A DNA stretch of 64,000 nucleotides, taken from NCBI GenBank assembly GCA_021399445.1, contig JAJTUQ010000001.1, positions 7,068,001-7,132,000 of the forward strand, in the 5' to 3' direction. The translations under genes were made by a program, and so were the position numbers. The notes beneath the pieces were generated by a model. It searched no databases. It had not been told where the DNA came from and saw nothing but the letters and a program-made list of their open reading frames with translations. Positions 22,679 to 33,529 of the stretch are shown one piece after another. Origin of the DNA: Xylogone sp. PMI_703. Its lineage: Eukaryota; Ascomycota; Leotiomycetes. How positions within the stretch are numbered: the first letter of the stretch is position 1; the number at the start of each line of letters is the position of its first letter.

Positions 22679-24911
22679 GACAAAGAAGCGCTGGACCTAG
22701 ACGAAACTGGTGCTTACGGATCGTCTGAGCTTATCACGCATTAAGCTCTCAAGATGAGCTTGGCCTGGAGCTTAACTGAGCTTCATTCTCCGCCTCCGGG
22801 GCTCACGCCCTTTATGCTGATTTCCTGTCATGGGTCCAGAGTAACCTCCCCTGTGGATCGCATTCTGGGTTGGTATTCACCGTCGCACCGTAGTATTGGT
22901 AGCATTATCCCGCAACCCTTCTGAGATACTTTGCGAGAGCTGCTGATCTTTCCTACAGCCGAGCCCCCTCATGCATTATTTTAGCCATGTACACTCGGAC
23001 ACTGTGACTGAGGGGGAAGGTGATGGACAGGGGCGTGGAACCAACCTGATAGCCCATATACGCCGCAGTTAATATCACGGCACACACGGCCAGTCGTATC
23101 TAAGCAGCAATCAAGGAATCAAGCTGCCGATGGCAACTGCAGGAAGACTGCTATTGCAACGCATAGCACGGTATGTGTATTCGTATTGCCTGCGAATCGC
23201 GCGGTACGGAGGAAATTGCGCGATCGCCGACCTTCTTGATTAAGTTGGCATGGCAATTCTAATGCCCATGCAAGGCACTTGCTCCTCCTCGCTGGCTGAC
23301 CCAGATCTAGTAAATTGGAAGCTGTAGGGCATTTTTGTGGCAGAGACTGATAAGTCTGGGTGAGCTCCTGGGAGTCTAGGCCGGTGGAGGACTGTTGACC
23401 ACCTCCCTACTCCAGTTAGACTTGGGGTACCGGTAACCAAGCCAGCCCTGCGATTGCGCTCATTTGGACCTTGCGCTTGCACCATCACCTCCACACGCTG
23501 CGATCCCTTATCTTATCCCCGATACACCTCTCTACAGATGCAATTACTTGCCTAATCGAAAGAACTAACACAGTAAATAAACATTTGTGTAAGGCAATGA
23601 TACAGGGTAACTTAATCGGCTTTGCAATTTCGTTGGACATAGATCAGAAGTAGTCTCTTTGTATAAGGCGTCTAAAACATATTTGCGTTAGTTTTAGATA
23701 CCCTAATCTATGCTTCAGAGTTGCTAGGATGCCAGTAAACTAACGGTGAGAGTAGCATAGTATACAAAACATCCATTGGGTTTTGGTCTCAAGTATAATC
23801 TTAAAGTGACAACTACTTACAGGCTCTATTGAGCCTAGTTTAATCCTTGAGATCAAAAGGGCTGAAATATGTCTAATTACACGCAAATAATAGATGACTT
23901 CTTGTGTGAATACGGATATTCATTCCATCCTATTTGTAGATTAGCTAATCTAAGTAGGTACTGGATACTGTTCATACATTTGAAGGATTCGCCTTAGCTA
24001 GCCGATTTTGCTCCATTATAATTATAGCTTCATCATAGTCAAATATATGGCTACTGCGATATGTTAGAACGTAGCGTAGTGAATAGCTTCAGCGATACCC
24101 TTCTGCCTTTAAGATGACTACTGGATGAACCGGAATGGGAGCGTATTCCTACTCTGCTAATAAGCCTCTTTTGAATACTAAAACGGAGTGCAATATTACG
24201 CCCAAGATCCAGGCCAATGGTAGACCTTCACACTGTCTATACACATGCATACTAAATTGTTTTTTGGTCCATTAATAAATGCGTAGCTGGTCCGGAAGTT
24301 CTCCAGCTTCTAGGCCCGCTGGTTGTCAAGCCAATTGGAGCAGGTGCCTATGGATTTGAAGACGTACGCATCAGAACTGAAAGGGAATGAGTGTCAGAGA
24401 CCAGTACTTTTGTATAGATGGTAATGTTGCAGAGTTAACGGAGGATATGGCCGTTAGGAGAACGAAGGAATGGAGCAAAGGAGAAAATGGCATTTGCACT
24501 CCGGACCCATTGAAGACTCATTATAACCAAGGGTTGGAAGGTTCGGAATAGCTTTCTTCTAGTTGTAAATTCTGACAAAGTGATGTATAAATAGACTAAG
24601 GATAGGAAGTCAATCATCCTGAGCCTAGGGGAAAAGATAACTGTGTCTAAAACCGTAACCGAGGCATTGGAATTCTTAAACTAGGGGATATCGTTAATCT
24701 ACATAAAAAACAACCAGACACTATTTATCCTCCGGTATACAACAAACGCTAACCACCGCCATTTCCCTATTTTTATAATTTTACATTATTTTAAGGCAAC
24801 CTATTCCTTACAGGTTATTCCTTGGTGTAATGTTACAGGAGAATGGTGCTGGATGACTAGACTCAGGAAACTGTGTTAGCCATGCTATAATGTTATAGGT
24901 CGCAGTTTCAG
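22679..24911. other. Gene-poor 2.2-kb interval
   Basis: No supportable gene. From about 23.6 kb the sequence is AT-rich and stop-dense in all frames, as in RIP-affected or degenerate sequence, but I recognise no transposon motif or long repeat. The first 300 bp are the 5' flank of the protease gene. Confidence 0.4.
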
Positions 24912-27005
24912 TCATAATACTATACTGCGACCCTCAGGAAGAGGCTTGAAGAGTGTATCGTACCTAGTAACACCAGTAGTGAACTCTAATGCGGGCAAAA
25001 TGTCGTTTCCATCCGCATCTTTCGTCGGTAAAATATCGAATTTTGCCAGCATTGTGGCGACGACTATCCAGAGAGAGGCTAAACCGAGATGTTGCCCTGG
25101 ACAGACTCTTGTCGCTTGTTAGTGATTGCTTATTGCATACACTGGAAGAGGTCTTACCTTCGACCGAATCCAAATTGCCCTGCGGGGAGTGGCTCCCCGG
25201 CGCCACCTTCTGAAGCCGGTACAAAGCGGTCTGGGTTGAATTTGAAAGGGTCTTGGTAGACATCTGGGTCGTGGAGCATTGCCCAGGAATTGGCTATCAC
25301 CATAGAACTGCAAATGGTAAGCAAGAAAATTTCCACTCATCTGTCAAGTGTATACTACCCTAGCACTCTGTTAGATTGTTCGTCTAAGCTGTGGGTATTA
25401 ACTTACTCTTGGGAATGTACATGCCACGATAGACATCGTCTTTTGTAGTTCTGTGTGGAATACCTATGTGATAACTTTAGTAAAGCTCAAGACAGTTATG
25501 GAACTCAAATCTAACCGTTCGGAACAGCCTGGTGGAATCTGCTATATTGTCAGCTCGATTTCCGAGAGTATGGTTCTTCCTGCTCACCTCAGAGTTTCGT
25601 GAACTATTCTCTCAATAATCGGTATTGCTTTCCAGTCATCAAAATTGGGCAGTCTTCTCCCTCCAGTTACGGCATCAATATCTCTCTGAGCCCGTCTCTG
25701 CACCTCGGGGTTCAGCACCATGGCCAGCACAAAGATTGTCAAAGTCGCATGCGTTGTATCCTGTCCAGCTGCGTATAACGTCCCGCCGGTTCCCTTGAGC
25801 TCTTCATCGGTAAAGCTCTTCGTGTCTTCATTGCCCTCCGCCCTGTGCCTTTCCCTTGCCTCAATTAAACGTCCTATGAAAGACGGCTCTGATTTTCCTG
25901 CTTTCTGCGACATGTGAGAAATCTCTTACACGTGATTTATCTGAAGAACTTACCATATTTCTCACCACCTCATCGATTGGACGCTCAAGAAATTCCCTAA
26001 TAGTAGGCCCATGATCCTGGACGTACTTAACTGAGGGGATGAACTTGCTAAGCCAGGGTGGGATATGTCGAAGTATAGTGGCTGGTCAGGTTAGACTTGT
26101 ACGACTTATGAAAGTTTACGGAGATGTCACACTTACCCCAAGGCAGTATATCCAGAATAGTGATACCATTGTTACCCATGTTGCTGACAATCCACGCCAC
26201 CCGATCTGCAAGCTTAACGTAATGATCATGCTCATCTACGATGTCTATGGCAAAAGCCATGCTGTAGACTACCCTTGTTGAAAACCTACACAGCAGAAAA
26301 TTCATCAGTACTTTGTCGCAGGATCTTACTATCCAGAAGCTCACATTGAAAGGTAATTGAGCCACTTTTGCGGGGACTTCTCCATATCGCGCACCATCTC
26401 GTGGGCATGCCTCAATTGGGTATCTCGGTAGGTCAAGCTGTTACGCATGGAGAGGTAGTTCCCGTATTCCTTCCGGAGCTTACGAAATTTAGCTCCGTCA
26501 GGAGTGAATGTTAGGGAATGTCTAAAGCCGAGACTAAAAGATACCAATGAGAAAATATTCATAAATGAGGGGTAGCCATTGCAAAATTACGCTTCCAACA
26601 TGGCGAAAGGTGATCTATCGCTGTATATTGCTCCCTTTTTGTCAAGGAGATCTGTAGCTGCTTGCAAGCTGTTTAGGACAATGACTGGTTGTCCCATGAA
26701 GTTGAGGTAGATGACATCGGAGTCTATCTGGGTCAGAAAAAATGATGTTTTTGCCTGAATTAATAAAACCTACTGTATTCTTTTGCCCATTTCGCGAACT
26801 GTAAGTCTGGTCTCTCTGCTGGGACCTGTCGAACATTGCCAAGGATGGGAGAGCCTTTGGGGCCTGGTGGTAGCGGATACTTGGACTTTGCGCCTTGCCC
26901 ACACAGCTTAGCAACAACTACTAATAACGCAATCACTACCCAGCCTAAGAGTGCAAAGGCCCAGCTGTCATTTGGCCCGAGTAGAGCTAAAGAAGATGAA
27001 ATCAT
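24912..27005 (-). CDS. Cytochrome P450 monooxygenase
   Basis: Ten exons: 27005-26774, 26723-26591, 26533-26345, 26285-26137, 26081-25954, 25904-25588, 25538-25516, 25463-25403, 25307-25158 and 25107-24912, giving 525 residues. An N-terminal membrane anchor (WAFALLGWVVIALLVVVAK) precedes the PLPPGPKGSPILGN hinge. LTFTPDGAKFRKLRKEYGNY is the C-helix region. The I-helix AAGQDTTHAT, the ETLR of the ExxR motif, FNPDRF of the meander and the heme loop FGFGRRVCPGQHLG (joined by the last intron) are all present. It is a class II microsomal P450 of the type common in secondary metabolism; I cannot name the substrate. Oddity: at exon 8 the strong donor GTAAGT breaks the frame, and only the weaker GTTAAT three codons later keeps it. 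It is divergent from the SDR gene across 1.85 kb. Confidence 0.85.
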
Positions 27006-28856
27006 GGTGGTTATTGTGGGTATCACTCTTCTGATCGACTCTCGTGCCAAGCTCGCTTCCGAGCTCACCCACGCCCTGCTGGAACTTTTATATCCAACCC
27101 ACCAAGACGGTTGTGTGTGTTGGGCGAGGGGCCAATCAGTCAGCCTGTCAAAACAGAAGTAAGGACTCAATTGCAGAATGGATAAGGGGGGTAGCTGGTT
27201 GTTTATATGCGTCAAAAGATAGGGGGTTGCACTAGGCCCCATACGGGGGGTATATGTGACACGGATATGTTCGAGCACAGCTGATTATAAGATCTCGCAG
27301 AAGATGCGATTGTAACAACGCGTTTGAAGTTGACTTTGACTGTCTTCCAAACTCAAGGAAGAACAACCGTACAATTTTATGTAACAAACACTATTTTAAC
27401 ACTATTTTAGACTTTCTACAATGTATTGTCCATGACGCAAAAATATATTGAACTTTGCAGATCTGTAGAAAGGGATGAAGATATATTGCCCTGTGCGTTG
27501 GAGGCCTGAGCGCAATTGCTGAACTTGTTCGTACGCTTTGACACTTATCTAGCAAAGGGGTCGGCAGTTTGCTCAGCTTGAGTGGGGACATGTCGTCAGC
27601 CCCATTTTCGAGACTTTTCGAATACGGTAGAGAGGTCCTGGAAGGACGCTGGTCCTCTGCGGATGATATCTGTACAATTCCAATGTTTATACAGCGAGAT
27701 ATCTGAACCGTATGGAGGGAGTCGCAAGTCGAACAGTCATTGGTGGCCTTCTTTCTGGTGGGTTGCTGGGCGGCGCGACCCGTCTACAGTGTGTCCCGTG
27801 CGTGCTGCAGTGTCACTTGAGCCCTACCGGCGGTTGGTTGGGCATTCTGCAGCGGCAAATATTGGTGGCTACTGGGAAATGCCGGGCAATATATTCTGGA
27901 CACATTCATCGCAACCCTCTGAGACTGCCATCCTATCAAGAAAATATGCCGCAATGGATATGCTTTTTTTCACCTCTCCAGTGACGAATAATAAATAGCA
28001 CGACGAGCCACGTAGGCTGCAGCTTTGATCACAAGGTCTATTCCTAAACATCTGTCGAGTCTTAAGCTGAGCATTCATGATATGATGAATTGGTGAAAGA
28101 TGTGATGTGTAGCCATATATGCGCATTTACTGAGCCTGAAGCTCTGAGTGGTTAGAGCCAAAATTTGCTAAGCTCCAAGGCTTTCGGAATATCTACGGGT
28201 CACATGATCCCACAACAGTGTCCCATGGGCCTATGTGCGAGGAGTCATCTTAGATGGAGTAACCCATTTATTATTAAAACAGATGGATTGACGTACCCAG
28301 CGGCCCATTATATGGAGCGCATAAGACTGCCTCATCGTTATGCCTGTACACTAGGTATGGCCAATAATGCTCTTGAGAGCTTTTCCAGCCCCTAGCAGTC
28401 TTGTGGCTCGGGAGCTTTACGGCAAGCCATCCGTTACTCGCTCAATACTGAGTATACTGGCTGAGAATTAAGAGACCGCTGCTAACCGATAGGGCGTTCA
28501 AACCCATAGTACTTAGGTACTTGCCAAGTCTCGTTGAGTTTCTCCTGAGATGGATTAGCCTTCCCGCAATATCTGAATTTAGCTTAGGTCTATTAAGCAG
28601 TTGTAGATACAATTCGTGGACAAAGGGTTTTGACCCGACTCCCTGTAGTACATGTTTCCATAACATGCCGTTGATAGTAGTAAAGTTACTTTGGGTATTA
28701 CTCGGAGATAAAGGTCTATTTTCCGAGAAGAGTCGTGGTTTTGGATAATATATATACATAAGGCCTGGATACCCTGGGGGGTACAAAATTTCATCGAATT
28801 GCAATTAGACAAATAATTATTATCGAGATCCTTCTAAGTCAAAAGCTTCAGTGAAA
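27006..28856. other. Intergenic region between P450 and SDR genes
   Basis: The divergent promoters of the P450 and SDR lie here. ORFs near 27.6-28.0 kb overlap in three frames without motifs. A TATATATACATA stretch at about 28747-28760 sits roughly 100 bp before the SDR start and could be its TATA region. Confidence 0.4.
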
Positions 28857-29654
28857 ATGGCAACTACAGTCGTTCTTATTACAGGTGAAAATATGAAAGA
28901 CTTCATCCGATCTAGCAACGTACTAATAAATCCCTTAGGAGCCAATTCTGGTGTAGGCTATGCCGCATCAAAGGTGATAGCAAATGCATCGAAGGACTAC
29001 CATGTCATTATGACCGGCAGGTCTCTGCAGAAAGTAGGAACTGCCAAGTCAGAAATTGAGGCGGCTGGTATCAAGGGTTCTTTGTCTGCTGTGCAGCTAG
29101 ATGTTACAGACGAGAAATCAATTGCAAAGGCCGTTCAACTGGTCGAAGAACAACACGGGAAACTTGATGCATTGATTAACAATGCAGCAGTTGGGAATAT
29201 AGACGACGATATCAGGACTCGGTTTCAAGTAAGTCTTGAGACTAATGTCATCGGGCCAGCCTTGGTTGCTGCAGCATTTAGGCCACTTTTATTCAAGTCA
29301 AAGAACCCATATTCTATCTTTGTGAGCAGCGGAGTTGGCTCACTAACAAGGGCTGCCATACCGTCAAAACACAATCTTCCCAACGAAAATGCATACCGAG
29401 CAAGTAAAGCCGCCCTAAACATGATCGCAGTAGTTGAGTGGAGAGACTACCACGAGAAAGGTTTAAAAGTTTTCGCTATGTGTCCAGGACTCGTAGTCTC
29501 AAATCTTCGGGGTACGAGTGAAGAGGCAAGGACTTTTGGTGGAGCAGCTGGAGATCCAACCGTCTCCGGCCAAACACTTTTGAGCATCCTCCAGGGAGAG
29601 CGGGACGCAGATGCAGGGAAGCTGGTTCACAAAGATGGTGTCTATCCTTGGTAG
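28857..29654 (+). CDS. Short-chain dehydrogenase/reductase
   Basis: Exons 28857-28884 and 28939-29654 with a 54-bp intron (GTGAAA..CTTAG, branch CTAAT) give 247 residues. Splicing forms VVLITG-ANSGVGYA, the TGxxxGxG nucleotide-binding turn. NNAAV replaces the usual NNAG. Catalytic Ser lies in VSSGVGS and the YxxxK in YRASKAALN. PGLVVSNL follows as the PG motif. Classic-type SDRs reduce or oxidise carbonyls with NAD(P)H. The intron has length 3n and no stop, so an unspliced mRNA would give 265 residues with an insert that destroys the glycine loop. The gene ends 177 bp from the convergent Zn2Cys6 gene, close to a P450, which suggests a small metabolic locus. Confidence 0.9.
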   Translation: MATTVVLITGENMKDFIRSSNVLINPLGANSGVGYAASKVIANASKDYHVIMTGRSLQKVGTAKSEIEAAGIKGSLSAVQLDVTDEKSIAKAVQLVEEQHGKLDALINNAAVGNIDDDIRTRFQVSLETNVIGPALVAAAFRPLLFKSKNPYSIFVSSGVGSLTRAAIPSKHNLPNENAYRASKAALNMIAVVEWRDYHEKGLKVFAMCPGLVVSNLRGTSEEARTFGGAAGDPTVSGQTLLSILQGERDADAGKLVHKDGVYPW

Positions 29655-29831
29655 AGGTAATTATGATTAGTTTCTGCACTCGGGGCTTTTCGGGAGCCCA
29701 GACCCAGATTATAAAGGCTGTTATAACCCTAATTATTGGTGTACTATTATACTTTAGGGTCCAAAATCACGCGACAAGAAACCATTAATGTGCAAGCTCA
29801 CCTATTTAATAATGTCCTTGAAGAAGTTGTC

Positions 29832-31384
29832 TCATAAGAGGATAGGCCATTGGTCAGTTTCCGCCCATGTAAGACCCCCGTCACCTGTGATCCTTCCAAT
29901 ACTGGCAAGCTCGGATTTAAACCATCTCTTATGCTCATTGTCTACTTTCTCGAGGCTTGAAACAATTGTTAATGGCCATACGATCCAGTACACTAGATAT
30001 GGCTTCATTTCATCGCTCATGTGAAGCTTTATTGTAGAGTCCTGGGCCGGGAACTTGGAATGGACTATTTTGAACCTTTCAAGACTGAAGGGTATGCTTG
30101 ACGCCAAGTGGCAGCTCATCTCCTCCAACCGAGTCAAACATTCCAGTCGTTGCGATTCATAAGTGAAATTAAACAATGAATGTGCACGGCCCAGATCTAG
30201 AAGTCTGAGTTGTGTACTGTAAATGAGCATCCTTATAGCAAAATGCTGGATCCAAATCGCCGCATATCCGGGACTAGGATAACTGTAGACTATCGGAGAA
30301 TAGACATGTGTCTTGGGCCACGGTCCAGTTTCTGCAAGGGCATGTTCCTCGTAATAACATAAGCCGCGGAGCTGAACCTCCCAATCTCGCGCTACATTAT
30401 TCAGCTCTATTGCTTCATTACTCAGCTTTTCCGCATTATCGGCTCCCAGATCACAGCCTTGTTGGAGGTTACCCAACTCATAATGTAATCTGATCGCTCG
30501 TACGAAGATACGATCATATTCGAGTTCGATGTGACTCTCACCAAACTGCTCACCATCAACCAGCCAGCTAGGCAATGGAAGCCTTCGAAGAAGAGCAGAT
30601 CTAAGAAATCCTCTTCTAGCCTGCTTGACAATCGTTGTTGCAGGCCTATGATTATAATTGAACCTGTCTTTCCATACTCTCAACATCGCCATAGTTCCGT
30701 CATGATGATTCCAGCTACGCCCTGGGTCAAAAGAATCGGAGGTATAATTATCAGGAGAATTTGTTGCCGCCTCATACCGGGCCATAAGAAAAATTGAGAG
30801 TATACAAGCATCAATAGTCTCTTCATCCATATCTACCTCGGCAATCTGCTTTCGAGCCACCCGTAAGAGACGATGATATTTTAACGAAGCTTCTGTGGCG
30901 GCTGCCGAATATCGCTGAGTTCGTGCATAGATAGCAAGTGCCATAACTGAAAGAGCAAGTTCTACCATAGGCGATGTTTTCATGGAAGCCCTCCACGTAT
31001 ATACACATTCAGATAAGCCTCCTAAAACCATGGGCAAATTTTTGTCTGTTAACATCTGCAAGTGATACTGTAGATAATATGCAAGAGCGCAAGTTTGTAA
31101 ATCAAAGTATGGCCGTATTATAGGTAGGCTGGCGCGTGGTCCTCTAGGCCTCTTATTCTTCCCGCTTGCGTAGGTGTTCTCGAGGTGAATAGAGAAGGAA
31201 GTTTGTTTGGCGGCATTGGCCTCCACACAGATCCGTCTGGACTTGAAGCATCTTTGGCATATCGGCTTAGCCTCGTCGCACTATCAAGGCTAATTAGCTA
31301 GTAATATAAAACTTTATAGCAACTCTCACTTACCTTGATTCGTCGGAGCTTGCAAGTCTGGCAGCCCGCGCTTGGAAGCGGCAT
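29832..31384 (-). CDS. Zn2Cys6 fungal transcription factor (second)
   Basis: Exons 31384-31334 and 31280-29832 with a 53-bp intron give 499 residues. Spliced, the start reads CQTCKLRRIK-CDEAKPICQRCFKSRRIC, a complete binuclear zinc cluster. The intron sits at almost the same place as in the factor at 16.9-18.5 kb. The long C-terminal region is helical with YFDLQTCALAYYLQYHL, CVYTWRASMKTSPMVELALSVMALA and MARYEAATN, typical of the fungal-specific regulatory domain. It ends GLTWAETDQWPILL. It is convergent with the SDR gene and tandem with the HET-like core gene downstream of it on the same strand. A pathway-specific regulator of the SDR/P450 neighbours is plausible but unproven. Confidence 0.88.
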
Positions 31385-32000
31385 AGTCACTACCACTTCC
31401 TTCTAGGTCGTATTGAGACTCTACCCAGAGCACTACGTCTCCCTAAAACGATAGAAGGAGATTATGCGAAATAATTTTTGAAGACTACCATAACTTCTAT
31501 GCAATTCATACTGCCATTAGAAGATAGACGAATTTCCAACATCTTTGTACAGTAAAGTCTTAACTCCGAGGTTACCTCCGGCTACGCCGTAAACTGCGAT
31601 CACTTCTTTAGGCAGACAAGACATTCGATCCACGGTAACACAATTAAAACATGAACTAGTCTTCATTCAGACAAGTCAAAAATAATGGGAAGTCTGCATT
31701 ATTCACGATAGTTTCAAGTACTCAGATACGTCCCTTGGCCTCGTGAGTAACTCGTGTAGCCTCATGGAGATAAGGTTGTCACCGGGTATACTTATACCTC
31801 CACTAATCGTAAATATGTTGGCCTCAGAAACTAAATCATTTAATAGTATTACTATCTTAGAACGACTATATTAACTAAGGAGCTTGCCACTCTAGACCGT
31901 GGGAATCTCTAGACTTTAGCTTCTTATTGAAAAGCAGTAAAAGTGCAAATATGACTACATATAAAATAATCACCCGTGGTCAAAATATATTCGTCCTAGT
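31385..32000. other. Intergenic region, regulator promoter and HET-like 3' end
   Basis: AT-rich, no coding signal. It holds the 5' flank of the Zn2Cys6 gene and the 3' flank of the HET-like core gene. Confidence 0.45.
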
Positions 32001-33299
32001 TTAGAGTGGTAAAAGAGACCGTAATCTCTGATCAACGCAGTATAGATCGAGAATGTCTCTTTCTTGCGGAAACGACTGTTGGATATGTCGGAGACCATCC
32101 CTCAGGCTCCAGCCGTATGTCCATTGGAGATCGAGAAGCGGATACAGAGCCCGAGCTTTGTCTAATTCAACGTCTGTGTATCGATACTCGCAGCCATGAT
32201 ATACCTGGACTAGAAGAGGCTGATCCGCTACATCTTCACGTAATCTAGAGCGTATGAGTCCAACATTAGATGGAGACGGCGGTCGCAAATTAGAGAGCCT
32301 GTAGAACAAAGGATAGTAGTGGTGGCTTTCATTATTGACATTTTCGCGTAAAAAATTTAGTATCTCGTCAAGATCGAATGCCCCATCTGATGTCTTAATC
32401 ACAACGGATCTTGCTAGTCTCGACTCCGTGAGGCACCAAATTCGAGCTACCCATCTAGAGAGCGACAAAATAACTGCAACATCAATTATACTCATTGTAT
32501 GCAGCCTTAGCAGCAAGGAGTCAAAAACGATCACGTTATCGGCTCTTTGGTAGATGCCTCTGAGGTTGTTGATTATCTTGATTCTCACTCTCTCAGTGCT
32601 CTCTTTCTCTGAATCTGACATGTCCTCATAGACCTCAGGCATGGCAAGGACATCTAGCCATAACCACTCAGCCTCGCAATGATCGAAGAACTTTTTAAGA
32701 TGTTCGAGGTGCATTCCCTTCTTTCTCAGAGCTAAGGATACGGGACCCCAGCTCGTTGGGGTCTGCCAGCCCATGCTCTCTCCCCAAATATGAGACGCAA
32801 TGCTGTAGCCAGATCTCAAAAGCTTGAAATTACCGGCACGATTCACGCAAAGCGCTACTCCTGGTTCAAGTGACTCTTGTACTAGTTGTGGCGAAGCCTT
32901 GACGTGGGCCATGAGACCTCTTCCCCATGACCACAAGTTAGCAGTCGGCTTTGGGACTTCAGTTAATATATCCTTGAAACGTCCTTTTGCCATATAGCCA
33001 ACGGCTGCACCAAGCTGTAAAGGTATGAGCATTACAGTTCCGGTCGCAAGCATACCATCAACAACAGCATGTAGCCAAGGTGGTGCAGGCGCTCCATTAA
33101 AGACGGGTCCACAAGCATCATTGTTTCCAGGACGGTTTATTTCAGGGTGAAGCTGAGCAAGAATAAGGCTTACTTCTTCTGGAGAGAATCTGCATAACTC
33201 AATCGCCGCTACTCGTTTCGCTCGATTAGTTATATTCTCGGTGCTGGCCTGGATAAGCCTGACGATTTCTGCCGTCACTTCTTCAGAATTGTTAGCCAT
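32001..33299 (-). CDS. Core-only HET-like protein, left member of a divergent pair
   Basis: Single exon, 432 residues. Residues 145-300 match the HET-like core of the neighbour at 33530: VALCVNRAGNFKLLRSGYSIASHIWGE, EWLWLDVLAMPE, NNLRGIYQRADNVIVFDSLLL and RWVARIWCLTESRLARSVVI. A second shared block is KARALYPLLDLQWTYGWSLRDGLRHI (381-406). HET domains act in heterokaryon incompatibility and carry a related S/W-x-W-G and WxD-x2-A/C-x-Q pattern; here the match is diverged. Residues 82-106 form a Gly-rich hydrophobic segment with GxxxG spacing absent from the neighbour. The protein stops where the partner continues into the PxWxPSYL motif and ankyrin repeats, so it is a short form. No intron or frameshift is seen. 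Confidence 0.72.
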   Translation of the reverse strand: MANNSEEVTAEIVRLIQASTENITNRAKRVAAIELCRFSPEEVSLILAQLHPEINRPGNNDACGPVFNGAPAPPWLHAVVDGMLATGTVMLIPLQLGAAVGYMAKGRFKDILTEVPKPTANLWSWGRGLMAHVKASPQLVQESLEPGVALCVNRAGNFKLLRSGYSIASHIWGESMGWQTPTSWGPVSLALRKKGMHLEHLKKFFDHCEAEWLWLDVLAMPEVYEDMSDSEKESTERVRIKIINNLRGIYQRADNVIVFDSLLLRLHTMSIIDVAVILSLSRWVARIWCLTESRLARSVVIKTSDGAFDLDEILNFLRENVNNESHHYYPLFYRLSNLRPPSPSNVGLIRSRLREDVADQPLLVQVYHGCEYRYTDVELDKARALYPLLDLQWTYGWSLRDGLRHIQQSFPQERDILDLYCVDQRLRSLLPL

Positions 33300-33529
33300 G
33301 AGGTATCACTGTATGAGATTTTTAGACATGAATGAAGATTGGAGCCCAAAATCAATATTTATAAATATTGAAATAGGCACCGGTGGCGGTACTAGCTGAA
33401 GTCTAGATCTCTTGGCGGCCGCCCAAGTTTCACCTCGTGACAGTGCATTCAGCCGCAGATAAGGATCCAGTATTCCTCCAAGGAGCCTCTCTCATAGAAT
33501 CTTTCTACAGAAATATAGGTTGCTTCAAG
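33300..33529. promoter_or_regulatory. Shared promoter of the HET-like pair
   Basis: Only 230 bp separate the two divergent ATGs, so both genes almost certainly share control sequence. An AT-rich patch (AATATTTATAAATATTG, about 33353-33369) is partly palindromic. A GCGGCCGCC stretch lies at 33414-33422. No known factor site is claimed. Confidence 0.6.

Noticed and set aside
33437..33529. 31-residue N-terminal extension of the HET/ankyrin protein
   Set aside because: It begins at GTG; the first ATG of the frame is at 33530, and fungal genes start at ATG.
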